Part shown: one piece after another, positions 54,728-63,983 of the stretch
How positions within the stretch are numbered: the first letter of the stretch is position 1
Layout: each line of letters begins with the position of its first letter
NCBI RefSeq assembly: GCF_038443385.1
Contig: NZ_CP151726.1
Span: 4,340,001-4,404,000 of the forward strand
DNA: 64,000 nucleotides
From: Stieleria varia
GTDB lineage: Bacteria > Planctomycetota > Planctomycetia > Pirellulales > Pirellulaceae
Reading direction: 5' to 3'
Made by a program: the position numbers and the translations under genes
The notes under the pieces: model-generated
What the model saw: only the letters and a program-made list of their open reading frames with translations
Databases searched by the model: none
What the model was told of the DNA's origin: nothing

Positions 54728-55810
54728 TTGGCTAATCGAAAGAAACGCAAGAAACCGCCGGCGGTAGGTCGGGAGGCTCTGGAGTCCGCGAAAGCAAGAA
54801 GCGGTTCCGGCGCGACTTCAGGTCACTCCAGTAGCAACGCGGCTGTCAAATCGGCGGCGAAACGCGTCGGTCGACCTGACACGGCTCGCCCGAAATCTGG
54901 ACCCGCGAGATTGATGCCCATCAGCGAGCTCAATCTCGGGACGTCATTCTGGGTCGCCGTTGCGGCGATTGTGATTGCAACACTGTTTTCCTTTTGGCCG
55001 ACATTGCGTTGGCTGGAGCAACAGTGGCGAACGGAGCCGGATTACTCGCACGGCTACCTGATGATCCCGTTGGCATTGATCGTTCTCAAGATGCGGTGGG
55101 AATGGTTTCCTGGGGTACGATCCAAAGTCGACTGGCGAGGACTGTCGTTGATCGGATTGGCGATCCTGATGCGAGTGGTTGGTCGATTGGCTTACATGGA
55201 TTTCATGGACGGCTGGGCATTGGTCCCAATGATCGCCGGGATCGTTTGGCTTCTGTTCGGTTGGCCAGCATTGCGATGGGCGGCGCCGGCGATCGCCCTG
55301 CTGATCATGTTGGTCCCGCTGCCCTATCGAGCCGAAAGCCTGCTGAGTTGGAAATTGCAGGGCGTCGCAACCTCACTCAGCACCATCATGCTGCGGATTC
55401 TTGGGCAGCCGGCGATCGCGGAAGGACACACGATCTGGATCGGCGAGACCCGCATGATGGTCGAGGACGCGTGCTCGGGGATGCGGATCTTTGTGGGCAT
55501 GTTCGCCCTGGCATTCTTTTGGTGTGCCACGGTGCGACGCAGTTGGATGGATCGTGTCGTCATCCTGATCGCAGCTCTACCGGCTGCCGTGTTGGTCAAC
55601 TCGCTCCGAATCACTGCCACAAGTATTTTGTACGGATACTTTCCATCGTCCAGTGCTCGTCACATGATTCACGACATCAGTGGTTATCTGATGATCGTCG
55701 TCGGTGCCGTGTTATTATGGGGCGTCAAGGCCTACTGGGAAAACCTGTACCGACCGTTGGTTGTCGTCAACCCGGCGGAACGCTTGAGTCAGCCGACGGC
55801 GGCAAACTGA
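54728..55810 (+). CDS. Exosortase (EpsH-related transpeptidase-like protease)
   Basis: 360 residues from a TTG at 54728; the ATG at 54914 would remove the basic N-terminal tail. About eight membrane helices. The catalytic triad of exosortases is present: Cys249 in EDACSGMR, Arg294 in NSLRIT and His315 in MIHDISGY. The N-terminal DYSHGYLMIPLALIVL block is also typical. Exosortases cleave PEP-CTERM-like signals of exported proteins. There is no EpsI (DUF3485) domain or gene next to it. Its linkage to a Wzc-like autokinase fits an EPS-associated planctomycete type, possibly the class called exosortase U, though I cannot confirm the subclass. The autokinase starts 109 bp downstream. Confidence 0.93.
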   Translation: MANRKKRKKPPAVGREALESAKARSGSGATSGHSSSNAAVKSAAKRVGRPDTARPKSGPARLMPISELNLGTSFWVAVAAIVIATLFSFWPTLRWLEQQWRTEPDYSHGYLMIPLALIVLKMRWEWFPGVRSKVDWRGLSLIGLAILMRVVGRLAYMDFMDGWALVPMIAGIVWLLFGWPALRWAAPAIALLIMLVPLPYRAESLLSWKLQGVATSLSTIMLRILGQPAIAEGHTIWIGETRMMVEDACSGMRIFVGMFALAFFWCATVRRSWMDRVVILIAALPAAVLVNSLRITATSILYGYFPSSSARHMIHDISGYLMIVVGAVLLWGVKAYWENLYRPLVVVNPAERLSQPTAAN

Positions 55811-55919
55811 ATTTGGGAAATGGGAATCGGATGCTGAGGTTTTCACTCAACAGCCGATTCGGCCGGGATGGCCAACGAGATCGATATCATCTGGTATGAG
55901 TATTACTTAGGAATCAAAC

Positions 55920-58217
55920 GTGGAATCAAATACTTCTACGATGCACCCCAACTCGACAATGAATCCGGGCAGCGGGCCGCGTTCCAATGGAGTCAGGACC
56001 TATGAAGGTTTGCGACGTCCTGACGAGAAGCCCAACAGCGGATACGAGTTTGACCCGAGACTGATCTGGGTCACGATTCGCCGCTGCTGGTTGTGGGCGA
56101 CGCCCATCGGCCTGGCTCTCGCCGCGCTCGCCGCCTACGGGGTGTATGCCACCTTTGTACCGATCTATCAAGCAACCCACTTGATGGAAGCCAACCAAGA
56201 CTTCGTGGTCTTCCGTGGCGTCATGCCCACGTCATCAAACCTTGCCGCGACGGAAAAGCAACTCATCACGACCGACTTGGTTTTGGACAATGTGCTGACC
56301 GACCCAGAAATCCAGGCAACCGGTCACTTCGTGAACATGGATGACGCCAAGCATTCGCTGAGAAAGAACCTCGGCATAGGAAACGCGGGTACCAATTCGC
56401 TTCTGTCCATCAGCTTCAAACACCCCGATCCCCAGACGGCGGCTCTGGTCTGCAACAAGGTCACCGAGGCCTACCTGACGCAACGTGATCGGCTGGACAG
56501 CGAACGTGTGTCGAATCTCGAAAGTTGGCTTGCACCATCCATCGACCTCTGGAAAAGCGAAGTCCAATCGCATGAAAAGCGTGTTCGAGAACTGAGCAAA
56601 ACGGCACTCGGATTCGATCCGACGCAGCGTGTAGAAGGCCTCGAGAACGACCTTTCGATCCTTGGAAGTCTTCGCCGCGACCTGGCAAATTTTATCGTGG
56701 AAGAATCCGTTCTTGAAGCCAAAGTTGCGATGCACAACGCCGGCATTCCCGACAAGACTGATATCGATGTCAAACTGCCAGAGTTGATTATCCCTGAACC
56801 GACGTCGGCCGAAATCGAAAGATTTGTTTCAAACGACTCCACTGTGAAACGGCATGCAGCTCGTATCGCACAACAGGAAGCAATCGTCCGCTCCATCGAA
56901 GATCGCGACATGGTTCGCATCAGCCGTGACTATTACAACGATTTGAAATCAAAGATCGCTGACACGCAGAAGGAACTTGACAAGGCCAAGGAAGTCGCCC
57001 GAGCAAAGGCAGCAGACGAAATCAAATCGCTTGCTACTGAAGTGGCACAGCGTGAACGCGCTGCCCAAATCGCACAGATGCAGTTTTCGACGAAGGCCAA
57101 CATGGAGTCCAACCGCAAATCAGAACAAGAACAACTGGCGGCCCTGAAAGCCAAACGTGCGATTATCCAGCAAGAGTATGACGAGGAAAAGGCTCGCCTT
57201 GAGCAACATGGTGGTGACGCTGCCGATTTGCACTTTGCCCAAGAAGACCGTGAAATCGCCGTGGGCATTTTGGGGCAACTCAATCAACGCTTGGCCGCGA
57301 TTCGCACCGAGCGTCGGCGTGGCAGCGGGGTTCACACACTGGCGGCAGCAACCGTTCCGACTCGCCCTATCGAGCCCATGCCGACCAAGAACATGGCGGT
57401 GGCCGGTGCCGGCGCATTCGCAATCCCGTTCCTGCTGGGACTGCTCTGGGAATTCCGATCTCAGCGAATCTGTGATGCCGCAGCCCTGGGCTCCAAAGAC
57501 CTGGCGCCGGTGATCGGAGAAGTCGCTCGAATCCCCACCAAAGTCGGCGTCGGCAAACGACAACGAGTCTTTGAGGAAAGCATCGATACGCTACGTGCGA
57601 ACCTGATGCTCTCCAAAGACACCCAAGGTGTCCGCACGATCGCGATCGCCAGCAGCATGTCCGGTGAAGGAAAAAGCAGTGTGGCGTCGCAACTCGCGAT
57701 CTCGCTCGCCAAAGCCTGTGGCAAGACCGTCCTGTTGATCGATGCTGACCTGCGCAGCCCCGACCAACACGATATCTTTGGTTTGGAGATGGGCCCCGGA
57801 TTGGCCAAGGTCCTGTCGGGTGAAGCCACATTCGATGAGGCGGTGGACCGCACACTGGGTGACCTGGTCCACGTGATGCCGGCCGGACACATGAACATGA
57901 GTCCCCACCGATTGCTCAACGCATCCGCATTGCGAGAATTGCTCGATGACGCGTTGGCACAATACAGCTACGTGGTCGTTGACACCGCTCCCGTTCTGGC
58001 GGCCGGAGAAACACTGGCGGTGGCTGCCGAAACAGACGCCACTCTGGTTTGCGTGATGCGAGATGTTAGTCGAACCGACACCGTGGTCCGCAGCAGCCGA
58101 CGGTTGGAAGCAGCCGGTGCCAACGTCGTCGGCACAGTCTTCAGCGGTGTGCCATACAGCAACTATGCGTATCGCTACGGCGACTACCGCTACCTCTCCC
58201 CCAAGCCCCGCGCCTAG
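55920..58217 (+). CDS. Wzc/BY-kinase-type polysaccharide co-polymerase and tyrosine autokinase
   Basis: 765 residues from a GTG at 55920, with AGGA seven bases upstream. N-terminal Wzz domain with first helix (LWATPIGLALAALAAYGVYATF, about 57-78), a long coiled-coil region (about 190-480) and a second helix (MAVAGAGAFAIPFLLGLLW). The cytoplasmic BY-kinase domain has Walker A SMSGEGKSS (Lys585), Walker A' VLLIDADLR and Walker B YVVVDTAPVLA. The C-terminus is a Tyr cluster (YSNYAYRYGDYRYLS, six Tyr in 15 residues), the usual autophosphorylation tail. It controls polymer length and export through cycles of oligomerisation and phosphorylation. It is co-directional with the exosortase upstream. 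Confidence 0.95.
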   Translation: MESNTSTMHPNSTMNPGSGPRSNGVRTYEGLRRPDEKPNSGYEFDPRLIWVTIRRCWLWATPIGLALAALAAYGVYATFVPIYQATHLMEANQDFVVFRGVMPTSSNLAATEKQLITTDLVLDNVLTDPEIQATGHFVNMDDAKHSLRKNLGIGNAGTNSLLSISFKHPDPQTAALVCNKVTEAYLTQRDRLDSERVSNLESWLAPSIDLWKSEVQSHEKRVRELSKTALGFDPTQRVEGLENDLSILGSLRRDLANFIVEESVLEAKVAMHNAGIPDKTDIDVKLPELIIPEPTSAEIERFVSNDSTVKRHAARIAQQEAIVRSIEDRDMVRISRDYYNDLKSKIADTQKELDKAKEVARAKAADEIKSLATEVAQRERAAQIAQMQFSTKANMESNRKSEQEQLAALKAKRAIIQQEYDEEKARLEQHGGDAADLHFAQEDREIAVGILGQLNQRLAAIRTERRRGSGVHTLAAATVPTRPIEPMPTKNMAVAGAGAFAIPFLLGLLWEFRSQRICDAAALGSKDLAPVIGEVARIPTKVGVGKRQRVFEESIDTLRANLMLSKDTQGVRTIAIASSMSGEGKSSVASQLAISLAKACGKTVLLIDADLRSPDQHDIFGLEMGPGLAKVLSGEATFDEAVDRTLGDLVHVMPAGHMNMSPHRLLNASALRELLDDALAQYSYVVVDTAPVLAAGETLAVAAETDATLVCVMRDVSRTDTVVRSSRRLEAAGANVVGTVFSGVPYSNYAYRYGDYRYLSPKPRA

Positions 58218-58299
58218 CCCGGAATATTCATCAGTCGGCACGCGATAGCGTCCGGCTCCCCACCTCAGAAGTACGTCAGGCTTTCCAGCCTGACACACA

Positions 58300-58529
58300 C
58301 TGGACTGCTCAAAGTTTGGTGTTGACATTGTTTTTCCAGTCCCTGTTTTTGTTCCATGCATCGCAATCAAAGTGAGCCTCAGGCGTTAGCCGTGGGCCGG
58401 CACCACAATCCGCCTCAGGCCCACGGCTAGCGCCTGAGGCTCACTGGGGGCCACCAGCTGCGTTGGCAGTAGGGACTTAAACTTGCGCAAACCCCAAAAA
58501 AAAACTACACCAAACTTTGAGCAGTCCAG
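58300..58529. mobile_element. 230-bp MITE with 23-bp perfect terminal inverted repeats
   Basis: CTGGACTGCTCAAAGTTTGG... (58300-58322) is exactly complementary to the right end 58507-58529 (...CCAAACTTTGAGCAGTCCAG). Inside is the palindrome CTCAGGCGTTAGCCGTGGGC and its partner CCCACGGCTAGCGCCTGAGG. This is the only full copy in the window; relatives at 37321 and 51190 are rearranged. Confidence 0.9.
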
Positions 58530-58559
58530 CGATAGCCCCCGGTTCCCAACGAGCCTCAA

Positions 58560-58752
58560 TCTAACAAGCCACGTAGCCGCGTCTCTCCGAGACGCGAATC
58601 GCGAGTCTGAGACAGACTCGCCTACGTGCCCCCCAAGTACGTCAGGCACTGTACGTCAGGCACTGTACGTCAGGCACTGTACGTCAGGCACTGTACGTCA
58701 GGCCCCCCCAAGTACGTCAGGCACTGTACGTCAGGCTTTCTAGCCTGACACC
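58560..58752. repeat. Palindromic cluster with 14-bp tandem repeat
   Basis: GCCACGTAGCCGCGTCTCTC (from 58567) starts a double palindrome with GAGACGCG and AGTCTGAGACAGACT. It is followed by AAGTACGTCAGGCACT units: the 14-mer GTACGTCAGGCACT is repeated about four times, interrupted, then repeated once more. The block ends with a full REP hairpin GTCAGGCTTTCTAGCCTGAC (about 58731). The 14-mer is the first half of the REP hairpin, so the run looks like slippage within a REP. Confidence 0.85.
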
Positions 58753-58798
58753 CACCCCCACATTCGACTTCCTAAGTCGAAAGCGCCCCAACCAAAAT

Positions 58799-58876
58799 GG
58801 CTCCCCTCTCCCCCGGTTCCTAAGGAGCCTCAAGCGAGTTAGGAACCGGGGGAGAGGGGCTGGGGGTGAGGGGGCA
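58799..58876. repeat. GGGGAGAGGGG palindrome, copy 4
   Basis: GGCTCCCCTCTCCCCCGGTT and its partner AACCGGGGGAGAGGGG enclose a centre with GAGCCTCAAGCGAG, as in copy 1 at 27882. It is preceded by an ATTCGACTTCCTAAGTCGAA hairpin (about 58763). Confidence 0.8.
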
Positions 58877-58941
58877 AACTCGCTGCAAAGCAAATCGCAA
58901 ATCGCACGCACAACGCAAACAGACACCCACCACAATCCGCA

Positions 58942-59007
58942 GTGAGCCGCGACGCGTAAGCGGCCGGGCCTACCGCATTGCCACTTGCCCTACGGCCCAC
59001 GGCTCAC
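58942..59007. repeat. GTGAGCCG-type palindrome, last copy
   Basis: Starts GTGAGCCGCGACGCGTAAGC and ends with CCCACGGCTCAC. It is inverted relative to the copies at 903 and 38157. The remaining 200 bp before the giant TPR gene show a GGGCAGGATTTCATCCTGCC hairpin (59090-59109) and nothing else. Confidence 0.7.
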
Positions 59008-59207
59008 CCTTGAGCTCCCAACACGGACTGAACCGGCAGCCCGTGGCAAACGCCGAAATTCACTCGCTCGCGCATCGTGCTGGTATCAAAGGGCAGGATT
59101 TCATCCTGCCAACCACCACCTAACCAAGACAAGTTAAAAACCTATCCCACATCGCTTCCCCCACCACTCATCTCTCTCTACACGACTTCGACTTGAACTC
59201 CATTCAA

Positions 59208-62200
59208 ATGACTGACCAACAACGCGTCATGGGCGAGAAACGCGCCCAGCGTAGCGTTCGTTGGGAACTGAATCTTCCATGGCTGTTCTGGTCGCTGGCC
59301 ATTGCCCTGCTGGTTTTTTTGGTCGCGATTGGATTGTACTGGTTCCAATCTCAACAGATCACCAGTTCGATCTTGGCCAAAGCGGACCAAGCACGCGAGA
59401 ACGAAGACTGGGAAAAACAACTCCTGTGGCTGAGTCGCTATCGATTGCTGGATCCGACAAACACGGACGCCTTGGTTGCCTACGCAAAGGCGGCCAATCT
59501 GGCTGCGGATGCCCCACCGGCCAATCGGCTCGATCAAGTGGAACGGTCGCGAAAGTCGCTTCGCGACGCACTCGCGAGCTTGGCCGACCAAGACTCCACG
59601 CCAGAAATCGTAGCTCAGCAAGCCGAATTGCGGCGACTGCTGATCAAGCGGTTGATGCAGTACGGTCCACGTTACGCCGACGAAGCCGAACGACAGATCG
59701 TCCTGTTGGCCGCACCCAACGACGACGTGCAGATGCTGCGTGCAATGGCGTTCGCCCGCATCGGACAATCGGCGTCGGAACAAGCCGATAAGCGTGAGCC
59801 GGACAAGTTCTTTCAGGACAGCGATTTTTGGCTTTGGCTTTCTCAACAACCTCTGGGTGTTGTGACGTCCATGGCTTGGCAAGCCAACCCAACCGACATC
59901 GGCTTGGCGACATCACTGATCGATCAGTGCATCGGATCACCAGAGCTTTTTGGATCGACCGAAACGGGCGACGCGATTGATCCGACGCAAATGGCCAAAC
60001 GAGTCATTGAGCAATTGCAAACACAGACGCAAAACGGTCAAGCCCAATGGGTCATCTACCGTTATCTGCAACAAACCCAACCCAAGTCCGCGGGCGACCA
60101 TCTCCAGAAATTGGTGCCCCCTGCACTGAAGCGGCTCCAGGATCATGTCGCCCAACTCTCGGCAGTGGAAACGGCGGCTCTCACCACGACCGAATCCGCA
60201 AATGAGTCTTCGCCTGCGATCCCAGCACCGATTCTGTCGACGGCATCGGCGGTGGATCTCTACGAGCCACGTTGGGACTACGACTTGGTATTGGAATCGA
60301 CGCAGCCAGCCCTGCAGTCCGCCGCCACCCAGGAAATACAAGTCACAGCGGGGGATCGCCTGGACGCATTGATGGCGATGCCCGACATGGCGGTCCCGAG
60401 TCCGATGGTCGAATCGGCGTACGTCAGTCGCGGTCGTTTGTACTGGAACACGGATGAAACGGAACAAGCGATTTCGATCTGGAAAGACGGAATCGAGCGA
60501 CTCGGCGACAACTCACTCAACCTGCAATTGATTTACACGGGGGCGGTTGCTGAAAAGGGCACGGTTGCCGAGGCCAGTGAGTCAGCCGATCGCTTGGCGG
60601 ACTTGGTTCGTCGCCAATCCTTGGCGTTGATGGGACCAGAGGGCGCTCGTTATTCGCAGTCGGAGCGTACCACGTTTCGCAAACAGTTGGACACCGCGAC
60701 GTGGATGACCCAGTTGATACGCGGTCAGATCGCCTTGCGAGAAGGTCATTTGTCGGTCGCAATCGATCAACTCCAAACCGCCTTGGATTCACAATTCCCG
60801 ATCAGTGACTCCGAACGTGTTCGTGCCGCGATCCTGCTGGCACAAGCGTTCGAGAAACGCGAGACCTGGGATCTGGCGGCGACCGCGTACGAACGAGCCA
60901 TCAGCCTTTCCCCAGCGGACAACCAGTTCCGGGTCAACGCCGCTCGCGCATGGGCGCTCGCCGGCGACAGCAATCGTTCGCGACAACAATGGCAAGCGAT
61001 CGATGGAGCGTCGATCCCCCTGCTGATCGCCCGAGCACAGGCCTTGCTCAGCGTGCAAATGTCGCTGCCTCCCGCCAAACGCGACTTCGTCGCCATCAAC
61101 CGCAGCCTCGAAACGATTCGTGAGCAGTTGCGCAGCGTGCCCGATGACCAAGAAAAAGCTCGCAGTGAACTGCAGGCCCAATTGGAACTGCTGACCCTGG
61201 CGATCCCCGACTCCGACGACGGCCAACAACGCGAGCAGGCAATCGAGCGTTTGGAGTCACTGTCGGATCGATTCCCACAAAGTGCTCAAATGCAATCGGT
61301 CGCCGCACTGACGCTTGCATCGGCCGGCCGCCCCGAACGCTCCGAAGCCGCACTCAACCGGCTACTGAAAATCGTCGGCACAGAGTCGTATCAGTACCAG
61401 CAAACACTCGCCCGCACGCTTGTCGCACGCGGAATGCATGACGAAGCGGTCCGTGGTTTGGTCGAGCATGCCAAAGCGGTTGTGACCGATGCCGACGTCA
61501 GCTTGACCCTGGCTGCCGACATCGCACAAGTTCGCCAGCAGAATCAGTTGGCTTACCAATTGCTACAACAGATCCCCGAAACTCAACTCACCGCCGACAC
61601 CCTATTCCGTCTGTTTTCGCTTTCGCTAACCCAAGGTGCGAAACCCACCGCGAATGAAGCGGATGGCGACCGCATCAAGGACGCGATGCAGTGGGAGAAC
61701 AAGCTCAAGAAATTCGAGGGCGACGACGGCGCATGGTGGCGACTCGCTCGCGCCTCCCGCCTGATGTACCAGTGGGATCGGATGAACGAAAATGATCCCA
61801 AACGCTACGATCTGATCAAACAAGCCAGTGAGTTGCAAACCTTTATCCGCAACGCGAGACCACGTTGGGGAATGGGACTTGCCCTGGAAGGCTACATTGC
61901 CGCGCGACAGGGGGAACCCATTCGCGCGATCGATGCACTGCGTCGGGGCATCGACAGCGGTGACCGCCGCGTCTCCAGTATCCTGCTGTTGATCGATCAG
62001 TTGAACAAAGCCAATCGGGTTGCCGAAGCGGACGCGGAATTGATGCGTTTCGAAAGCATCATGGATACCGATTCCAACCTGACAGCACTGGCCGTCGCAA
62101 TCGCGGCAAAGAAAGGGGACTACACCCAAGGATTGGAGCTGGCACGAGCCGGAGCCAACAGCAATCCGCACGATACGAGTGTGTGGTTGATCCTGGGTCA

Positions 62201-63983
62201 AACCGCCGCTCGTGCAGCACAAGCGACCGAGCAGCCTGACGCACGAAAGAAGTTGGTCGGCGAAGCCAAGAATGCTTACGACCGAGCGCTCAGCGAATCC
62301 AACGACAGCAGCTTGGCCGCCTACCAACTGCGTGTCCGACTGCAGGCGACGTTTTACGGCAACAAAGAAGTCCGATTGGAGTTGCAACAGGCGTTGAAAA
62401 GCAACGTCAGCGAACCGATGCGGTCCCTGTTCGTCGGACTCGCCTACTCGGAGCTCAAGGACTTTGAAACAGCCCTCCCGATCTTACAGCGGGCAGTCAA
62501 AATCGCACCCAACGATCCAGATGTCTTCATCGCATTGGCTGAGTTTTACCGGCTGGGACGCGATGACGCCAAGTCGATTGAGATGTTGGAGAAAGCCTAC
62601 TCGCTCGCTCCGACTCGAACGGACGTCCGCAACAAACTGGCATTGGCCGTCGCACTGAGAGATGGTGCTGAGGTCCCCTGGCAACGACTGGATCAGTTGC
62701 TGCGTGGTGAGTCGGGCGGAACCGATCAGAACGAGTTGCTGCACGCGTTGATCCTGATCAATCGAGGTGATGAAAAACGCCAAGAACAAGCCGCACAGAT
62801 CCTGAACGAATTGATTCGCGTCGGAGGCCCGGTCAGTGATGACGCGATGCGCATGCTGGCTGCTTTGGAACGCAGACGATGGCTCAGTGGCGAACCGGAA
62901 TCGGACGAGTCGCGCAGGGCGTTTGCAGAAGCACGCCGGCTGTACACCGCGTTGACGCGACGTCCCAATCCCGCACCGATGGACCTGTATCGTTTCGCCG
63001 ATCTCTTGCTGCGTGCCGATCAAACCACCGAAGTCGAAGGGTTGGCGGACAAGCTCGATGCGATCACCGGCGGCTCTCCCATTGGTTTGGACATCCGTCT
63101 CCGACTGGCCAAGAAATTAGGACAAGAAGAGAAGGCGGCTGAGCTGGCCAAGCAATGGGCACAACAAGCCGTGGAGTCGGGAACGATGTTGCAAGCCGGT
63201 GCCTGGGAAACCACCGGCCGCACACTTTCTAACCTCGGATATCACGACCAAGCCCTGGAGTGGCTGGAAAGGGCGTACGATGAAAACCCGGACACCTTCC
63301 GCGTCTTTGTCATTGCCCTGTCGCGAGCACGCAAGTTTGATCGCGCCATCGAGATTTGCAAAACGAACTACAAATCCAAAGGCCAGCCGGACGCCGTCGC
63401 TTTGCTGGCAGACGTCATGATCATCAGCGGTGACTTCATGACGGTACCGGAGGAGATCGAAGCGATCTTTACTGATGCGTTGGCGAAACACGAATCCGTC
63501 CCCAGATTGGTTGAATCCATCGGTTCACTCCGGCTGGCTCAAGAACGGTATCCGGAGTCGGTCGCGTTGTACGAGCGAGCGATCGAGTTGGCGCCGGACA
63601 ACGGCCGCATCTTGAACAATCTGGCCATGGCGCTGTCGGAGATCCCAGGTCGTGAGCCGATGGCGTTGCCACGAATTCGCAAAGCGATCGACCTGTACGG
63701 ACGCAGCCCAGAGTTGTTGGACACACAAGGCCTGGTGTTGTTACGAAACGACAAGGTGGACGAAGCCACCAAGGTGTTACGAGAAGCGATGGCGAGTTCG
63801 GATGACCCACGCTATCGATTCCACCTGCTGATGGCGTTGATGCGATCGGGCGACAAAGTGCAATCGCGAGCCGTCTGGGCGCAACTGGACGTCACCGCAC
63901 TCAAAACAGCCGTCTTAACCCCCGCCGAGCGCCGAGACTTCGCCCTCATGCAAGAACAATTCGGCGCCCGCCGAACCCCATGA
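59208..63983 (+). CDS. Giant membrane-anchored TPR protein of the exopolysaccharide locus
   Basis: 1591 residues from the ATG at 59208 (MTDQQRVMGEKRAQRS); a TTG at 59193 is in frame. One N-terminal helix (LFWSLAIALLVFLVAIGLYWF, about 29-49) anchors a long extracytoplasmic chain of TPR-type helical pairs that continues to the C-terminus. Examples are AAILLAQAFEKRETWDLAATAYERAISLSPADNQF, FVGLAYSELKDFETALPILQRAVKIAPNDPDVFIALAEFY and ESVALYERAIELAPDNGRILNNLAMALSEI. Large TPR scaffolds linked to exosortase/EPS loci (PrsT/PEP-TPR-like) are known in other bacteria and may guide export of polymer or PEP-CTERM proteins. Codon use and composition match its neighbours. It is complete, ending 17 bases before the window edge. 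Confidence 0.9.
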   Translation: MTDQQRVMGEKRAQRSVRWELNLPWLFWSLAIALLVFLVAIGLYWFQSQQITSSILAKADQARENEDWEKQLLWLSRYRLLDPTNTDALVAYAKAANLAADAPPANRLDQVERSRKSLRDALASLADQDSTPEIVAQQAELRRLLIKRLMQYGPRYADEAERQIVLLAAPNDDVQMLRAMAFARIGQSASEQADKREPDKFFQDSDFWLWLSQQPLGVVTSMAWQANPTDIGLATSLIDQCIGSPELFGSTETGDAIDPTQMAKRVIEQLQTQTQNGQAQWVIYRYLQQTQPKSAGDHLQKLVPPALKRLQDHVAQLSAVETAALTTTESANESSPAIPAPILSTASAVDLYEPRWDYDLVLESTQPALQSAATQEIQVTAGDRLDALMAMPDMAVPSPMVESAYVSRGRLYWNTDETEQAISIWKDGIERLGDNSLNLQLIYTGAVAEKGTVAEASESADRLADLVRRQSLALMGPEGARYSQSERTTFRKQLDTATWMTQLIRGQIALREGHLSVAIDQLQTALDSQFPISDSERVRAAILLAQAFEKRETWDLAATAYERAISLSPADNQFRVNAARAWALAGDSNRSRQQWQAIDGASIPLLIARAQALLSVQMSLPPAKRDFVAINRSLETIREQLRSVPDDQEKARSELQAQLELLTLAIPDSDDGQQREQAIERLESLSDRFPQSAQMQSVAALTLASAGRPERSEAALNRLLKIVGTESYQYQQTLARTLVARGMHDEAVRGLVEHAKAVVTDADVSLTLAADIAQVRQQNQLAYQLLQQIPETQLTADTLFRLFSLSLTQGAKPTANEADGDRIKDAMQWENKLKKFEGDDGAWWRLARASRLMYQWDRMNENDPKRYDLIKQASELQTFIRNARPRWGMGLALEGYIAARQGEPIRAIDALRRGIDSGDRRVSSILLLIDQLNKANRVAEADAELMRFESIMDTDSNLTALAVAIAAKKGDYTQGLELARAGANSNPHDTSVWLILGQTAARAAQATEQPDARKKLVGEAKNAYDRALSESNDSSLAAYQLRVRLQATFYGNKEVRLELQQALKSNVSEPMRSLFVGLAYSELKDFETALPILQRAVKIAPNDPDVFIALAEFYRLGRDDAKSIEMLEKAYSLAPTRTDVRNKLALAVALRDGAEVPWQRLDQLLRGESGGTDQNELLHALILINRGDEKRQEQAAQILNELIRVGGPVSDDAMRMLAALERRRWLSGEPESDESRRAFAEARRLYTALTRRPNPAPMDLYRFADLLLRADQTTEVEGLADKLDAITGGSPIGLDIRLRLAKKLGQEEKAAELAKQWAQQAVESGTMLQAGAWETTGRTLSNLGYHDQALEWLERAYDENPDTFRVFVIALSRARKFDRAIEICKTNYKSKGQPDAVALLADVMIISGDFMTVPEEIEAIFTDALAKHESVPRLVESIGSLRLAQERYPESVALYERAIELAPDNGRILNNLAMALSEIPGREPMALPRIRKAIDLYGRSPELLDTQGLVLLRNDKVDEATKVLREAMASSDDPRYRFHLLMALMRSGDKVQSRAVWAQLDVTALKTAVLTPAERRDFALMQEQFGARRTP

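Noticed and set aside
54994..55899. 301-residue frame overlapping the exosortase
   Set aside because: It is a shadow frame; the exosortase frame has the full catalytic triad and membrane pattern.
57591..58370. 259-residue minus-strand frame overlapping the autokinase and MITE
   Set aside because: It is antisense to a kinase domain with clear Walker motifs, and its start lies in the MITE.
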